Shown piece by piece: positions 47,901-54,454 of a stretch of DNA of 64,000 nucleotides (its first letter is position 1; every line of letters starts with the position of its first letter). The position numbers and the translations under genes are program-made. The stretch comes from an uncultured Clostridia bacterium (GTDB lineage Bacteria > Bacillota > Clostridia > Christensenellales > UBA1242): NCBI GenBank assembly GCA_934771475.1, contig CAKVMD010000001.1:137597-201596 (forward strand). The letters are read 5' to 3'. The notes beneath the pieces were generated by a model. That model had not been told where the DNA came from and ran no database searches. It saw nothing but the letters and a program-made list of their open reading frames with translations.

Positions 47901-50034
47901 TGCTTTCGCTTCCAACGAGGTTGCTGTCTGCGTTTGTCGTGGAAGTCCCAATACTTTCAAGGGCTTCAATAGCGACAATTTTTATAGTTTTGCTTACGCC
48001 ATTATCAAGTCTAACGAGATATGTGCCTTCGCCGATTAAATCTCTGTCCAAAATCGAAAATCTAAGTTCATTATTGTTGCCACAAACATTCATTTCAGGC
48101 GCGAAAGTTGCAACATTATCTCCGCTTAAATGATAGAAATAAAGTTTAGAAAAACTTGCATCCGCCTTTAAAATTTGAGTTGCATCAATTTTATCAGTTT
48201 CGTTAATATTTATAAACAGCGTATCATCAACATACTTGTCATCTATTGTTATATTTTTAGCGCCATCTACAATTTTATATTTGATAGCGAAAGGTCTCTC
48301 CTCGTTTCGTCCAAAAACATTAAAGCAAAGATTTACATTTAAATCTTTTTCTTCGCTTGCTGGGCTATTTTCAACCCCTTTTATGTAGACAGGCTCTTCC
48401 AAATCTCTTATCAAAAGGTATTTGTTTGCACCATTTTGCTCAACTAAGCCTTGAACTTGTGAAGAGCTATTATAAATTTGTCCTTTATATCTAAATTGCA
48501 AATCGGCAGAACTTGTCAAATCAATTTTAACACTCGCACTTGCATCGCTTGGATCTACCGAAAATCTAAATTCTTGCCAACCATACATTTCTTCTTTGTA
48601 ATAGTTGTAAAAAGTGTACAAACCAGTTGCAGTTGTATTTTGCTGATTAACCATCAGTCTTTGAGGGATAACTCTTATTTCTACTGGGATTTTTAAAGTA
48701 AAATCAACAGTTGAAGAACTTAATTTTTCGTATCCTTCATAGTAAAATTCAACATTATAATAAGTGTTTACATTTTTACCGCTACTGCTTGAAACTTCTA
48801 TATAATAGTCAGTTGTACCCGCGCTTTCATCGTTAACAGTTTCGCAAATTCTGCCACTTAAAAGGTTTGTGTCCTGAGCAAAAACCCTCACGCTCATAAG
48901 CGAATTTGTTTTTGTTGTGATTTTTAAATAGGCAACTTTATAATTTTCATAAACTTGTGCAGTAACTCCACTTCGCTTTGAAGTGAAACTTGGAACAAGT
49001 GTTAAACTATTTTGGGCTTGCCAAGTTGAATCAAAAGTTAAATTTTCATAATCATAGTCAGTGGCAAATTTATCATTTGGAGTTTCTTTGCCCGCATTAT
49101 CAACACTCACCTTTTGATAAGCATATCCAACATTGTTGTTGACTGCGATATCTTCAAAAACTATAAATTCGCGTTCACAAGATAAAACGCTTTCACTCTC
49201 TGCTTGTTGACCGCTATATATTGCCACAAAATAGAACTTATCACCAGCGGAAACTGACTTGAAATTTGCAAAATTTGCAGTGCTAATGTTTTCAATTTGA
49301 GCAAATCTATAATGCTTGTTTCCTGCCAAATCTACGCTTGGGTTATTACTTATAGAATACTTATTTCCCTCTTCATCAGCAAAGAGCAAATAATCTTTTC
49401 CTCCCTTAGAAATCATAGACACCGAAACTAATTCATTCGCAAAATTTGCATCGCTAGGACTAAATTTTAAAGAATTTTCGTCAAGGCTATTTGACCCATT
49501 TTTTTCACCAAAGAAATAGAATTTCATAGCAGTTTCAGTCGTGTTTTCTCCAAGGTCAAAATGATTTACTGATGGAGTCAACTCACTTGATTTTGTTACA
49601 AATAGTTTTTCGCTTGTAGGGGTTATAGAAGAGGCAAATTCTTTTACATTAATTTCAATTTCAGTCGATTTATTGCCATCAACAGTGGTAACTTTTAGTC
49701 CAACAGTTCCGCCTTTAAGACCACTAATTTTATATTTTGTAGAATAATTTTGTCTTGAAAATTCCTCTACCGAAGCAACTTTACAAGCGACTTCACTTTC
49801 ACCAAGAGAATAAATAAGTTCATTATTCATCCCTGATGTTGGATTTATAATTGTGAAATCAACATATTTTTCTTCTCCAACATTAAGGTCGAGTGAAGTG
49901 ATTTCGCCTTGACCATCACTGCAAATAAGAGATGTTTTTGAGTAGTCTGGTTTGCCACAGCCAACAAAAAGGAAGTTTGCCAGTGCAAACAATAGTCCAA
50001 ATATTATAAAACTAAATTTTTTAGTTTTTGCCAT
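38947..50034 (-). CDS. Giant surface lipoprotein with GLUG-like repeats and a BIG2-like domain
   Basis: 3,695 residues in one uninterrupted frame of 11.1 kb. N-terminus is a lipoprotein signal (KKFSFIIFGLLFALANFLFVGC) with the lipidated Cys at residue 26, so it should be anchored outside the membrane. Roughly the first 1,000 residues are beta-rich, low-Cys domains of unknown type. Clusters of GLUG-type repeats, form G-G-x-x-G-x-N-x-G-x-I-x-x-C/S, occur at about 1200-1440 (GGVVGHNNGTI, GGVAGRNSGKI), 2600-2790 (GGVVADNAGSI, GFVGQNGGQI) and 3050-3400 (GGVTGRLAGGTI, GGLVGTVLAE). A BIG2-like Ig segment (SSTPEVLTIDRNGTITIKGT) lies near 1670-1715. GLUG repeats occur in cell-surface adhesins and proteases; no catalytic domain or C-terminal anchor was seen. 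AAAGGAG precedes the ATG. Confidence 0.9.
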   Translation of the reverse strand: MAKTKKFSFIIFGLLFALANFLFVGCGKPDYSKTSLICSDGQGEITSLDLNVGEEKYVDFTIINPTSGMNNELIYSLGESEVACKVASVEEFSRQNYSTKYKISGLKGGTVGLKVTTVDGNKSTEIEINVKEFASSITPTSEKLFVTKSSELTPSVNHFDLGENTTETAMKFYFFGEKNGSNSLDENSLKFSPSDANFANELVSVSMISKGGKDYLLFADEEGNKYSISNNPSVDLAGNKHYRFAQIENISTANFANFKSVSAGDKFYFVAIYSGQQAESESVLSCEREFIVFEDIAVNNNVGYAYQKVSVDNAGKETPNDKFATDYDYENLTFDSTWQAQNSLTLVPSFTSKRSGVTAQVYENYKVAYLKITTKTNSLMSVRVFAQDTNLLSGRICETVNDESAGTTDYYIEVSSSSGKNVNTYYNVEFYYEGYEKLSSSTVDFTLKIPVEIRVIPQRLMVNQQNTTATGLYTFYNYYKEEMYGWQEFRFSVDPSDASASVKIDLTSSADLQFRYKGQIYNSSSQVQGLVEQNGANKYLLIRDLEEPVYIKGVENSPASEEKDLNVNLCFNVFGRNEERPFAIKYKIVDGAKNITIDDKYVDDTLFININETDKIDATQILKADASFSKLYFYHLSGDNVATFAPEMNVCGNNNELRFSILDRDLIGEGTYLVRLDNGVSKTIKIVAIEALESIGTSTTNADSNLVGSESMEEVDGIKYFVKNDVSKANDKLDIQIVANKNPASKAINDFSVEKVDMSSGNISLSNINKSQKSFDILLSGDNGAEDLTVTVYGYKIDENFVKVEETKTFTIHFVSFNYIDKLNIKKNVESANTDVKDQEATNCNVYYNTQNESLRMVSFLASVNNKDAYLFYAKNEGETQPSWIEDKFKESYISWEYNKNVYYGHDSNPIIQTKYGYFNMRTLTYTANQYIENANSAIETILARVTQYGKTYSYSINIRFTRYEEVSNVTLTTTTTEISVSALKKEASVVAFADNSKVANNPTLVAYFKNNSISINDTPYEMFKVERVESDNKFMFTVSANTDFAKIAGGVDKVMKAKLYIVAEDWLEDGILRADRVGQEICIDVQFENGTENNRYTLTSEEDFVNFDFNAHYKLGTTIDVSSISDIFPMQEFKGSIVGTNQYAEITGIRIEKVESEGEYNFGGMFAKIASKAYIENITFSGAINIGSKDDGAQNKALRVGLVAGENNGALRNIAVNLSKSSVHMYSGYIGGVVGHNNGTIIQDYSFVSLTNKGVSPYNSYKTVATIDNFEVVGYDEKTGSEYLGGVIEFGGVAGRNSGKIQKVEAEKDTTFIGYTNYFAYANLNAVKYKTISGTTTTYSASQFKVGGVAGVNDLSGLITGCVATKDQAKNQIEFVTFATYDASITDWEGNDVQFEAGKGLVVGGQIIANGYEGDSAQTSRDEIGGIAGNSNNIGSTLVGVTSRMFLRSDGNVAGIANHTSADSGYSAYALQAVENGEIGKEASMIIVDRTSLPLSSENNNDATFESFKINYNRIMFGQSTNTTFFNDDAALSAKAFITFLTREKIATNDGKREIVATTKNQYFGDYIVVGKENTETTNQQYQSVYFTLDISKISVNYGIGDKTINNQMTYKSADGKNVKNNAFYAYYFDISSVAEGVNRSEVQKELNSKLNTLPQSHKFYPVKALGELTLASSTPEVLTIDRNGTITIKGTGVATITATSILNEANELKIYIYVVNYFNSLLSESIVYPTQSNESTKIDKSEISIIANNLTNLFVLPDYRLQYAPNDNDEQSVSFDKNGEGMLSNVKIALESTDAVTAQVVVETDTPPTGNNETSTSANNIVNIEIVGNQITISKGSGISENVTYTLEISPILKFAVTEGNSQYEYIGKVNKTLSSVTAKYTKGAISINNTVFDEVTFYSSTKINDTITIATTASDEDIVLEIFDKNKSLIQVVKHDSEGLDKDEKSITDYLFNVEWQCQNPNADQKNNVYTFNYLLEISVNTESEVFKNRAEKDIYQTYTFTFSTKTNYQIKLPLPVTLEKTSVRTISITNYNDESTSSASEIIKPGQMGHLAITMAPIDGEFDYILVENADSNYLAGNSSAVFGLSARKSSTDGGDSIFDDTQIIGSRTNKGLKLTKEEIVNLYSTCEDNKNKYEKFNGSIYINYIFSTENVDNDTVSTVVVRVFKDGEEAIEPVTKPLTVKLPYYAKVSIADKEVDVDHFAVARGLEYKLDIDTYGYDKDLVTLTSSNTDLGIIEKRGSVYYLKITSNKVSYASTGSYVFDVTLRTNDEDRVEFVDNMKVQVQEYVVTFNGSKDKDKDVIAGMGDGIINVQIGSALKFEVDLYDYVEFDANDVEIASKVKSFMDSMVKNGVWVAKTNLNTSGSAPESGKTQDNGLEITLSSDEAHNYYFKYKNYKLTPIKTHEPIEKGYYITYSGEFEVKNGVYNAKSGGGYTDGIVIDKYLVQTKFALNVYTSSSDQSPIPIFEYRDLLKMQEGGYYILLNNIYIPNEEETIVETGEIVPAFSPITTKFASLDGNGLSLIFKNGKYDVGDASMIAPFASLASGSIIKNLTISYQSEDTSADLRANGIGKSSNFVTRLTYFETTASSFTFGGVVADNAGSITNCKVETQGDSYLSVYAPNASASLTADSYIGLIAGSNRGFITNSTAKCNVQAPFNIGGITGANDGKISGCAFKEGVITNVLSKTGAVAGISVINRETGQILTSFVRGKQSATSVISSEIKYTEGSMGVDKTSIISSPYSASGFVYQNSGSISDCYTDINLKGIVSTEGGMGYKISGFVGQNGGQIRNSYSVSLLPSNRDSSSGFAETNKLEDKTGSFANCYYLSDAGKKINVDLKYLNFDGVEALTVENFDPTSNSKFSEYAHKQSMENSSVWFFPNGATSSDFVEYKVTGGDTVASEEAIKGKLVFIGEITDCYIDFAKGRLELVNPSTQTLSRRIFDTAVVNEETGDITYYYTDQEDCPERGSIHNPRLIYNAKTMEDEILSSTSRSGLNISNFRLVSDIDYTSYEGLSNLYTVTFAGSMEGNGMTVSNISLESNKALASAGLFAGVGYSQMRRGSIKNLNLEIERMNFSETTSVGGVAGVLRYGELHGITVKPYSANGCTVLGSNFVGGIVGKAIISYEITDVYSEMSASSAYIASDQTVYNQTSTNERFFSYAGSIAGFLGTGTLYNARSVKVDSVVGGKAGFVYGGVGRDAYINYTYLDVKTSATIKSNLYAGLIAGEVVGTLSHAYVSDNGTDNNIFDVTARVPYAVGGVTGRLAGGTIENAVVYQTLNVNNFNHNEAYIQVVGGLVGTVLAESASLSRIYDCISTADVYARQLAGGAVGTVMTSLGMDSCAINADTINVAGQTATPIVGGIIAQTEAPTTITNSYCNSSIKIRTSTSGIDSIAYVSGLVGLNSNALKLAYCYTSSIIDAEIYDSRAIGDLTDYGDGAYTTPSGKTVQFTVDEHPGTGTATDTSVTATNVYYFGTDSGKYVEQGSYIGFRTKTKDANIELRVNHYGQSAKSSKETIDDDTITLEGKRDIMYNLFINRYVYGNNLFYKKPDLQVIRVKDIVREVGFTNETSSETWMFSSSDSTTLLKRIKNTNENENLRLRLDGNSTASVNDFKQLKVYRDAERNVYDNITRSKGSETGVNENSYVDVFSETARTSWNSEPVEVWNFDTWNTFTSLAIEKAENLVWLNKATLGK

Positions 50035-50207
50035 ATTCCACTCCTTTTATTTTCTAATGCAATGATGCTGTAAAGGTTTTATCTTGTTATTTTGTGCTTT
50101 CTTCGCCGAAGTTGTATTAAAATTACATAAATTAAAATTTCATTTCCCCCCGTCTGTACAGTTAAAGTCTTAATTTTCAAACGGAGATTAGTTTTACTTA
50201 AAATGGA

Positions 50208-50234
50208 GAGCGGGATAAATTTCTTATCCCGAAT
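50208..50234 (-). terminator. Weak hairpin after the VirB4-like gene
   Basis: Stem CGGGATAA / TTATCCCG with loop ATTTC, about 20 bases past the stop. The following T-run is poor (CTCTCCATTTT), so read-through into the giant gene is possible. Confidence 0.5.
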
Positions 50235-50253
50235 TTCGCCACTAAATATTTAC

Positions 50254-52923
50254 TTATTTTTTCTTAGTTTCAATGATTGAACTTACATAAGGAAGTGCTC
50301 TAATTTGAACCATAGTTCTTGCCGTTGGACTGGTAATAACAAATGCTTGTCCCACGGTCGCACTTACAATTTTATTTCTTTCCTCTCTATTGATACCGCC
50401 CGAGTTTTTATAAAGTTCGACAAGGTCGTTTACATCATTTGGCGCGAGTGAGAAAATGATAGAATATTGACAGGCGTTAATAACCGCAGTTGATTGACGC
50501 TTGATTTCATCACTTCCAACAAAGTCGTTAATATTTTGAGTAATAACAATCTGCATTCCGCCATACTTTCTAATACGTTTAGCCATGGAAGTCATGAAGT
50601 TAAGCGCGATTGGGTATTTAGGGTTAATGAAGATATGCGCTTCATCGACAACAACGATAACCTTTCTGTTTGTGCGGTGAAGTTCGTTGTAGTCCTTGTT
50701 GTTAATAACCTCACTTTCAATATACTTAAACACCAAAAGCATTTGTGCCGATGTCAATTTGTCATTGTTTCCAGCAATCAACGATTGGAAGTTGAAGCAA
50801 ACAAAATTTTCGTTTGTTTCAATAGATGTTGGTCCATTCCAAAGGTTTGAGTTTCTTCCGCCTCTTGCAAATTTTCTTATGTAAGCTTCGGCAATTCTTA
50901 AATTGTTTAACAAGAACTCCTCTTTTGCCTCTTTGAGTTTTTCTTGAATAATATCATACAAATCGTCAAAAGTTGGATAATCCTCTGGTTTTAACAATTT
51001 AAGGTCGGTTTGCTCGTTAATGTTAAATCTATTGTAAAGTTCAAGAACGAGGGAGTTTACAAGCTCAAATGCATCCGATGAAATTCCGTCAAGAATGGTT
51101 CTAAAAAATTGTTCAAGGAATTGCAGGTGTTGGTTGAAAGAGTCGTCAATCTTTTTCTTCTTATGGTTTTCGTCCCCAACTATTTCTTCTTCGTCATCCT
51201 TGTCAAGAGCACGAATAACGTTGAATGGGTTTATGATACCTTGAAGAGAAGAGCCAACATCAATCAATTTCCCTTTTAAGTTGCTACAAAGAGAAGCATA
51301 TTCCTTTTCAGGGTCGCAAATGAAAATCTTAGTGTTGTCTGCCGCAAAGTTTGCAAGCAATGTTTTGGTTGCGTAAGATTTACCAGAACCAGACTTTCCA
51401 ATAATCATCATATTTGAGTTAACGCGTTGAGCATTTCTTGTAAAGAAATCTACAAAAACTGGATATGAGTTATCTCCGATATAGAAACCTTTTTCATCTT
51501 GGAGTTCGCTTGAAATGAATGGGAACACGCCAGCAAGTGTGTAAGTTGGAATTCCGCGTTGGAACTCTTTAACATTGTCGCGCATTGAAATTCCGCTTGA
51601 AATGAAGGCATCAATTTGTCTACCAAACATTTCAGTGTATTTAAAGCCCTCTTGTTTCAAAACTGCTTTAACATCTTTTCTGGCAGCGTCTTCACAAGTT
51701 ATGTATGTTGAAACATCATAAAGTTGTTGGTTTGAGTTTTTGAGTTCAACAAGCAAGTTTCTTAAAGTGTCGATATGAGTTTGAATTTCAATCTTCGCAC
51801 TGCTTCTACCCGTTTTGTAGAGTTTAGTCTCCATATCCATGATGGCTTTATCAATTTTACGCTCACTTTCATACTTAGGCGCCTTTGAAAATTTCATAAC
51901 AACCTTGGTTCTGTCAAGAAGGAAGAAGGATGCTCCCCATGCATTGCCAACTTGAAGTGGATAATCAGTAATGGCGAAAGTTCGATAGTTGTTTCCATCA
52001 ATGTTATATTTTCCAGACGAAAATTTGATTTTGTCAGGCGTTGCCCAATTAATGTACTCACTCATTGGAACGCTTTCAAGTTCACGCTCGTTAAATTGTC
52101 TATTGTAGTTTGCTCTTAAAAAGATTGCAAGTTCTTCACCAGTTAGTCTCTTGGTTGTAACTGGGGTAAGCGCAGTTGCAAGACATGAAGCCATACCGCT
52201 AACTGTGTTTTCAAGTGCTTCCTTATCTTTTCCAAGCACAACTATGTAAAAATAATCTTTATAGATTTTGTCGGTTCTGTTTTTATATTCCAAAAATTGA
52301 ACGCGCTCTTCAAATATTCTTGCTCTTGCATCAATTTCATCTTGCGACATCTGTTTGTCATAAAGTTGGTCAAGAAGTCTTTCATACTTTTTTGTTTCGT
52401 TGTAAGAATAATTGTCAAGCACCATGGCTTTGTTGATTTTAACAATTTCGCAAACTTGATTATCGTCAAGTCTTCTAATAGCATTTGCGAAACCTATATC
52501 AATAAGGTTGTTTTGACTGTATTCATTTAAAAGTTCAAACAGCACTGGGCTTACTTCAAGGACTTCCGCAAAATACTCACCATAAGAAATCATTCTATCT
52601 TGATATATCCCCTCAAAAGGAATAATATCTTTTATGTTTGGTTTACCTTTGCTAGGATTTTTTTGATAAAGTTTTTTCTGCATTGAAAATCTTATCAGGT
52701 GTGTCATGGTTACATAAAGCCTATCGCTGTCGGCAATCTTAAAAAACATAGAAAAAGCAACAATCGCCCAAACGATTGCAACCCAAATATGCCCTTCAAA
52801 GTTTGAAGCGGCAAGAAGCACTAAAACAGCAACTGCAACGATTGCGATTATAAGATCAATCGCCGTGAAGCCACGCACAAATTCAAGTTTAACTTTTGTC
52901 TTTTTTGGAATTACTCTAACCAT
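50254..52923 (-). CDS. VirB4/TraE-family type IV secretion ATPase with fused PrgI-like membrane domain
   Basis: 889 residues. The first 90 hold two close hydrophobic helices (about 22-41 and 46-64) after a basic start, matching PrgI/TcpE/VirB3-type small membrane proteins. A VirB4 N-domain (about 100-470) follows. The C-terminal RecA-like motor has Walker A IIGKSGSGKSYATK near residue 509, FICDPEKEY, Walker B VIVVVDEAHIF near 758, RIRKYGGMQIVITQN near 790 and NACQYSIIFSL. VirB4 ATPases power pilus assembly and substrate transport in conjugation and related machines. No VirB6, VirB8, VirD4 coupling protein, relaxase or lytic transglycosylase is seen nearby, so this is an orphan or part of a reduced machine. 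GAGG precedes the ATG. Confidence 0.9.
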   Translation of the reverse strand: MVRVIPKKTKVKLEFVRGFTAIDLIIAIVAVAVLVLLAASNFEGHIWVAIVWAIVAFSMFFKIADSDRLYVTMTHLIRFSMQKKLYQKNPSKGKPNIKDIIPFEGIYQDRMISYGEYFAEVLEVSPVLFELLNEYSQNNLIDIGFANAIRRLDDNQVCEIVKINKAMVLDNYSYNETKKYERLLDQLYDKQMSQDEIDARARIFEERVQFLEYKNRTDKIYKDYFYIVVLGKDKEALENTVSGMASCLATALTPVTTKRLTGEELAIFLRANYNRQFNERELESVPMSEYINWATPDKIKFSSGKYNIDGNNYRTFAITDYPLQVGNAWGASFFLLDRTKVVMKFSKAPKYESERKIDKAIMDMETKLYKTGRSSAKIEIQTHIDTLRNLLVELKNSNQQLYDVSTYITCEDAARKDVKAVLKQEGFKYTEMFGRQIDAFISSGISMRDNVKEFQRGIPTYTLAGVFPFISSELQDEKGFYIGDNSYPVFVDFFTRNAQRVNSNMMIIGKSGSGKSYATKTLLANFAADNTKIFICDPEKEYASLCSNLKGKLIDVGSSLQGIINPFNVIRALDKDDEEEIVGDENHKKKKIDDSFNQHLQFLEQFFRTILDGISSDAFELVNSLVLELYNRFNINEQTDLKLLKPEDYPTFDDLYDIIQEKLKEAKEEFLLNNLRIAEAYIRKFARGGRNSNLWNGPTSIETNENFVCFNFQSLIAGNNDKLTSAQMLLVFKYIESEVINNKDYNELHRTNRKVIVVVDEAHIFINPKYPIALNFMTSMAKRIRKYGGMQIVITQNINDFVGSDEIKRQSTAVINACQYSIIFSLAPNDVNDLVELYKNSGGINREERNKIVSATVGQAFVITSPTARTMVQIRALPYVSSIIETKKK

Positions 52924-52953
52924 GGTTAACCTCGCTAATTTATTTTACAACAA

Positions 52954-52983
52954 AATATATTAAAAATACAAACGAATAAACAA
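52954..52983 (-). promoter_or_regulatory. Candidate promoter of the VirB4-like gene
   Basis: On the minus strand TTGTTT (52983-52978), 18-bp spacer, TATATT (52959-52954). The region is AT-rich, so chance matches are likely. Confidence 0.35.
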
Positions 52984-53083
52984 GATTTTACATAAAAATA
53001 TATATATTTATTTTATTTGCAATATTTTGTGCGAGGCAATTTGTATTTTCGCGCGTAATATTTTTAAAAAATTATTTATTTTT

Positions 53084-53776
53084 TTATTCGCTTAAAAATA
53101 AAAGCATATTTCCTTTTCCGTGAGAAAGGGCTTTGTTAATTAATTTTTTATTTATTTTTTCACCTTTTTTCGCAATTATTTCATTATTTAAGCCAAAAAG
53201 ATTTTCTTTTAATGTTTTTCCTAAAACGCTATTGATATTCCCCATGAATTTAACTGGCTTTTGAGATGAAACAAAGTCTTTTTGCGTAGAAGGGATTTGC
53301 GTTATTTTAACTACGCGGTTATACGACTCATTTTTTGGAAAAGCCAAACTTTTCTTTTGCTTTTTTCGCTTTCCTATAATGATGCAACCTTCTCCCGCTC
53401 CGACCACTTGTCTTGCAAGAATTTCCGCCTTTTCGCAGATAATTTTCTTAACCTCATTTCGCTCAAATTCTACATCCTTTATGCTTCCCAAAAAGACGCC
53501 TTCATCAGTGAAAACTTCTTTCCCTAGTAACGCAAAATTTGTAAGCAAAATTAAAGGCTTGACCGCCTCTGAATTTTCAACAACAATGCAGTCTTTTCCG
53601 CGTGAATAAATATTACTTTCTTCAAGCATAAACTCTTCTTCGCTTTCTTCATCAACCACCACAAAACCCATAAAGCGTTTTAACTCTTTATCAAATAATC
53701 CATTTAAAATATATCCTATTTTTTCACCTTGCAGAGAGATTATTTTTTTTGAAATAAATGATTTAATATTTTCCAT
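53084..53776 (-). CDS. PRC-barrel domain protein
   Basis: 230 residues, no signal or membrane helix. Two PRC-barrel-like units: residues about 5-75 (SKKIISLQGEKIGYILNGLFD, MGFVVVDEE) and about 80-140 (LLGKEVFTDEGVFLGSIKDVEF). The rest is basic (GKRKKQKK) and then carries LGKTLKENLFGLNNEIIAKKGEKINKKLINKA, which resembles a third barrel-like or hybrid motif. PRC barrels occur in RimM and in proteins binding RNA or the photosynthetic reaction centre; the role here is unknown. No clear ribosome-binding site precedes the ATG. It lies 160 bp upstream of the VirB4-like gene on the same strand. Confidence 0.75.
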   Translation of the reverse strand: MENIKSFISKKIISLQGEKIGYILNGLFDKELKRFMGFVVVDEESEEEFMLEESNIYSRGKDCIVVENSEAVKPLILLTNFALLGKEVFTDEGVFLGSIKDVEFERNEVKKIICEKAEILARQVVGAGEGCIIIGKRKKQKKSLAFPKNESYNRVVKITQIPSTQKDFVSSQKPVKFMGNINSVLGKTLKENLFGLNNEIIAKKGEKINKKLINKALSHGKGNMLLFLSE

Positions 53777-53892
53777 ATAATAAAATTATTTTTTTTATTT
53801 TTTATTATGACTAAAAATTAAAAAAGTATTTTTTTCGACATTTATTTTCCCCTTGAAAATAGAGTAAAAAAATGAAAAATATTAATAATATT

Positions 53893-53921
53893 TTGACAAA
53901 AAAATATTTTTGTGCTAATAT
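53893..53921 (+). promoter_or_regulatory. Promoter of the DUF1858 gene
   Basis: TTGACA at 53893-53898, 17-bp spacer, TAATAT at 53916-53921 with TG one base upstream (extended -10). AGGAG follows just before the ATG at 53941. Confidence 0.7.
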
Positions 53922-53940
53922 GACAAAATAAGGAGATAAT

Positions 53941-54174
53941 ATGAAAAAAAGTAACAAAGAAAAAAGTGCTAAAATCACAAAAGATATGGTTATTGATGAT
54001 GTAATCAAACTTGATGAAAAACTTGGCGATGTCTTTATGGGATTTGGAATGCATTGTATATTTTGCCATTTAGGGCTTGAAGAAACAGTAGAAGAAGCCG
54101 CTATGGTGCACAATGTGGATGCAGATTTTTTAATCGAAAAACTCAACGAAGTTTATAATGAAAATCATAAGTAA
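53941..54174 (+). CDS. DUF1858 small CxxC protein
   Basis: 77 residues. A lysine-rich start (MKKSNKEKSAK) precedes a DUF1858 domain: ITKDMVIDDVIKLDEKLGDVF, then GMHCIFCHLGLEETVEEAAMVHNVD with Cys39 and Cys42 (C-I-F-C). The family contains proteins described as hybrid-cluster-protein-associated disulfide redox domains, found as small stand-alone proteins in anaerobes, so a thiol-redox or metal-binding role is plausible but not shown here. AAGGAG lies directly upstream. A longer frame on the opposite strand is the shadow of this one. Confidence 0.88.
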   Translation: MKKSNKEKSAKITKDMVIDDVIKLDEKLGDVFMGFGMHCIFCHLGLEETVEEAAMVHNVDADFLIEKLNEVYNENHK

Positions 54175-54284
54175 AATTACTCATCCGCCAGTATTTTTCT
54201 TTCAAATCTAAGAAAAACGCCCTATTCGTTTGCACTGTTCTTGCGTGCATAAACGCGCATAACTCAAAAAGTTTAGCTCATAAA

Positions 54285-54318
54285 AAAAAGACTGCCTTTA
54301 ATGGCAGTCTTTTTGTTT
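54285..54318 (+). terminator. Terminator downstream of the DUF1858 gene
   Basis: Twelve-base stem AAAAAGACTGCC / GGCAGTCTTTTT with loop TTTAAT and a T-run. Confidence 0.85.
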
Positions 54319-54406
54319 TTCATCACCTCTTTTTTCTTTTTGAAAACCTAAAATTTTTATCTTTTAAAAATAAAAAACTATAAAATTTTTTAAATTATTT
54401 CAAAAT

Positions 54407-54440
54407 AAAAATCGCTTTTATTAGAGCGATTTTTTGTTTT
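54407..54440. terminator. Terminator of hflX
   Basis: Stem AAAAATCGCT / AGCGATTTTT with an 8-base loop and T-runs on both strands, 20 bases past the hflX stop. Confidence 0.8.
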
Positions 54441-54454
54441 ATACTTTTGCCTTA

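Noticed and set aside
53811..54146. 111-residue minus-strand frame opposite the DUF1858 gene
   Set aside because: The plus-strand frame matches a known family and has promoter, ribosome-binding site and terminator.
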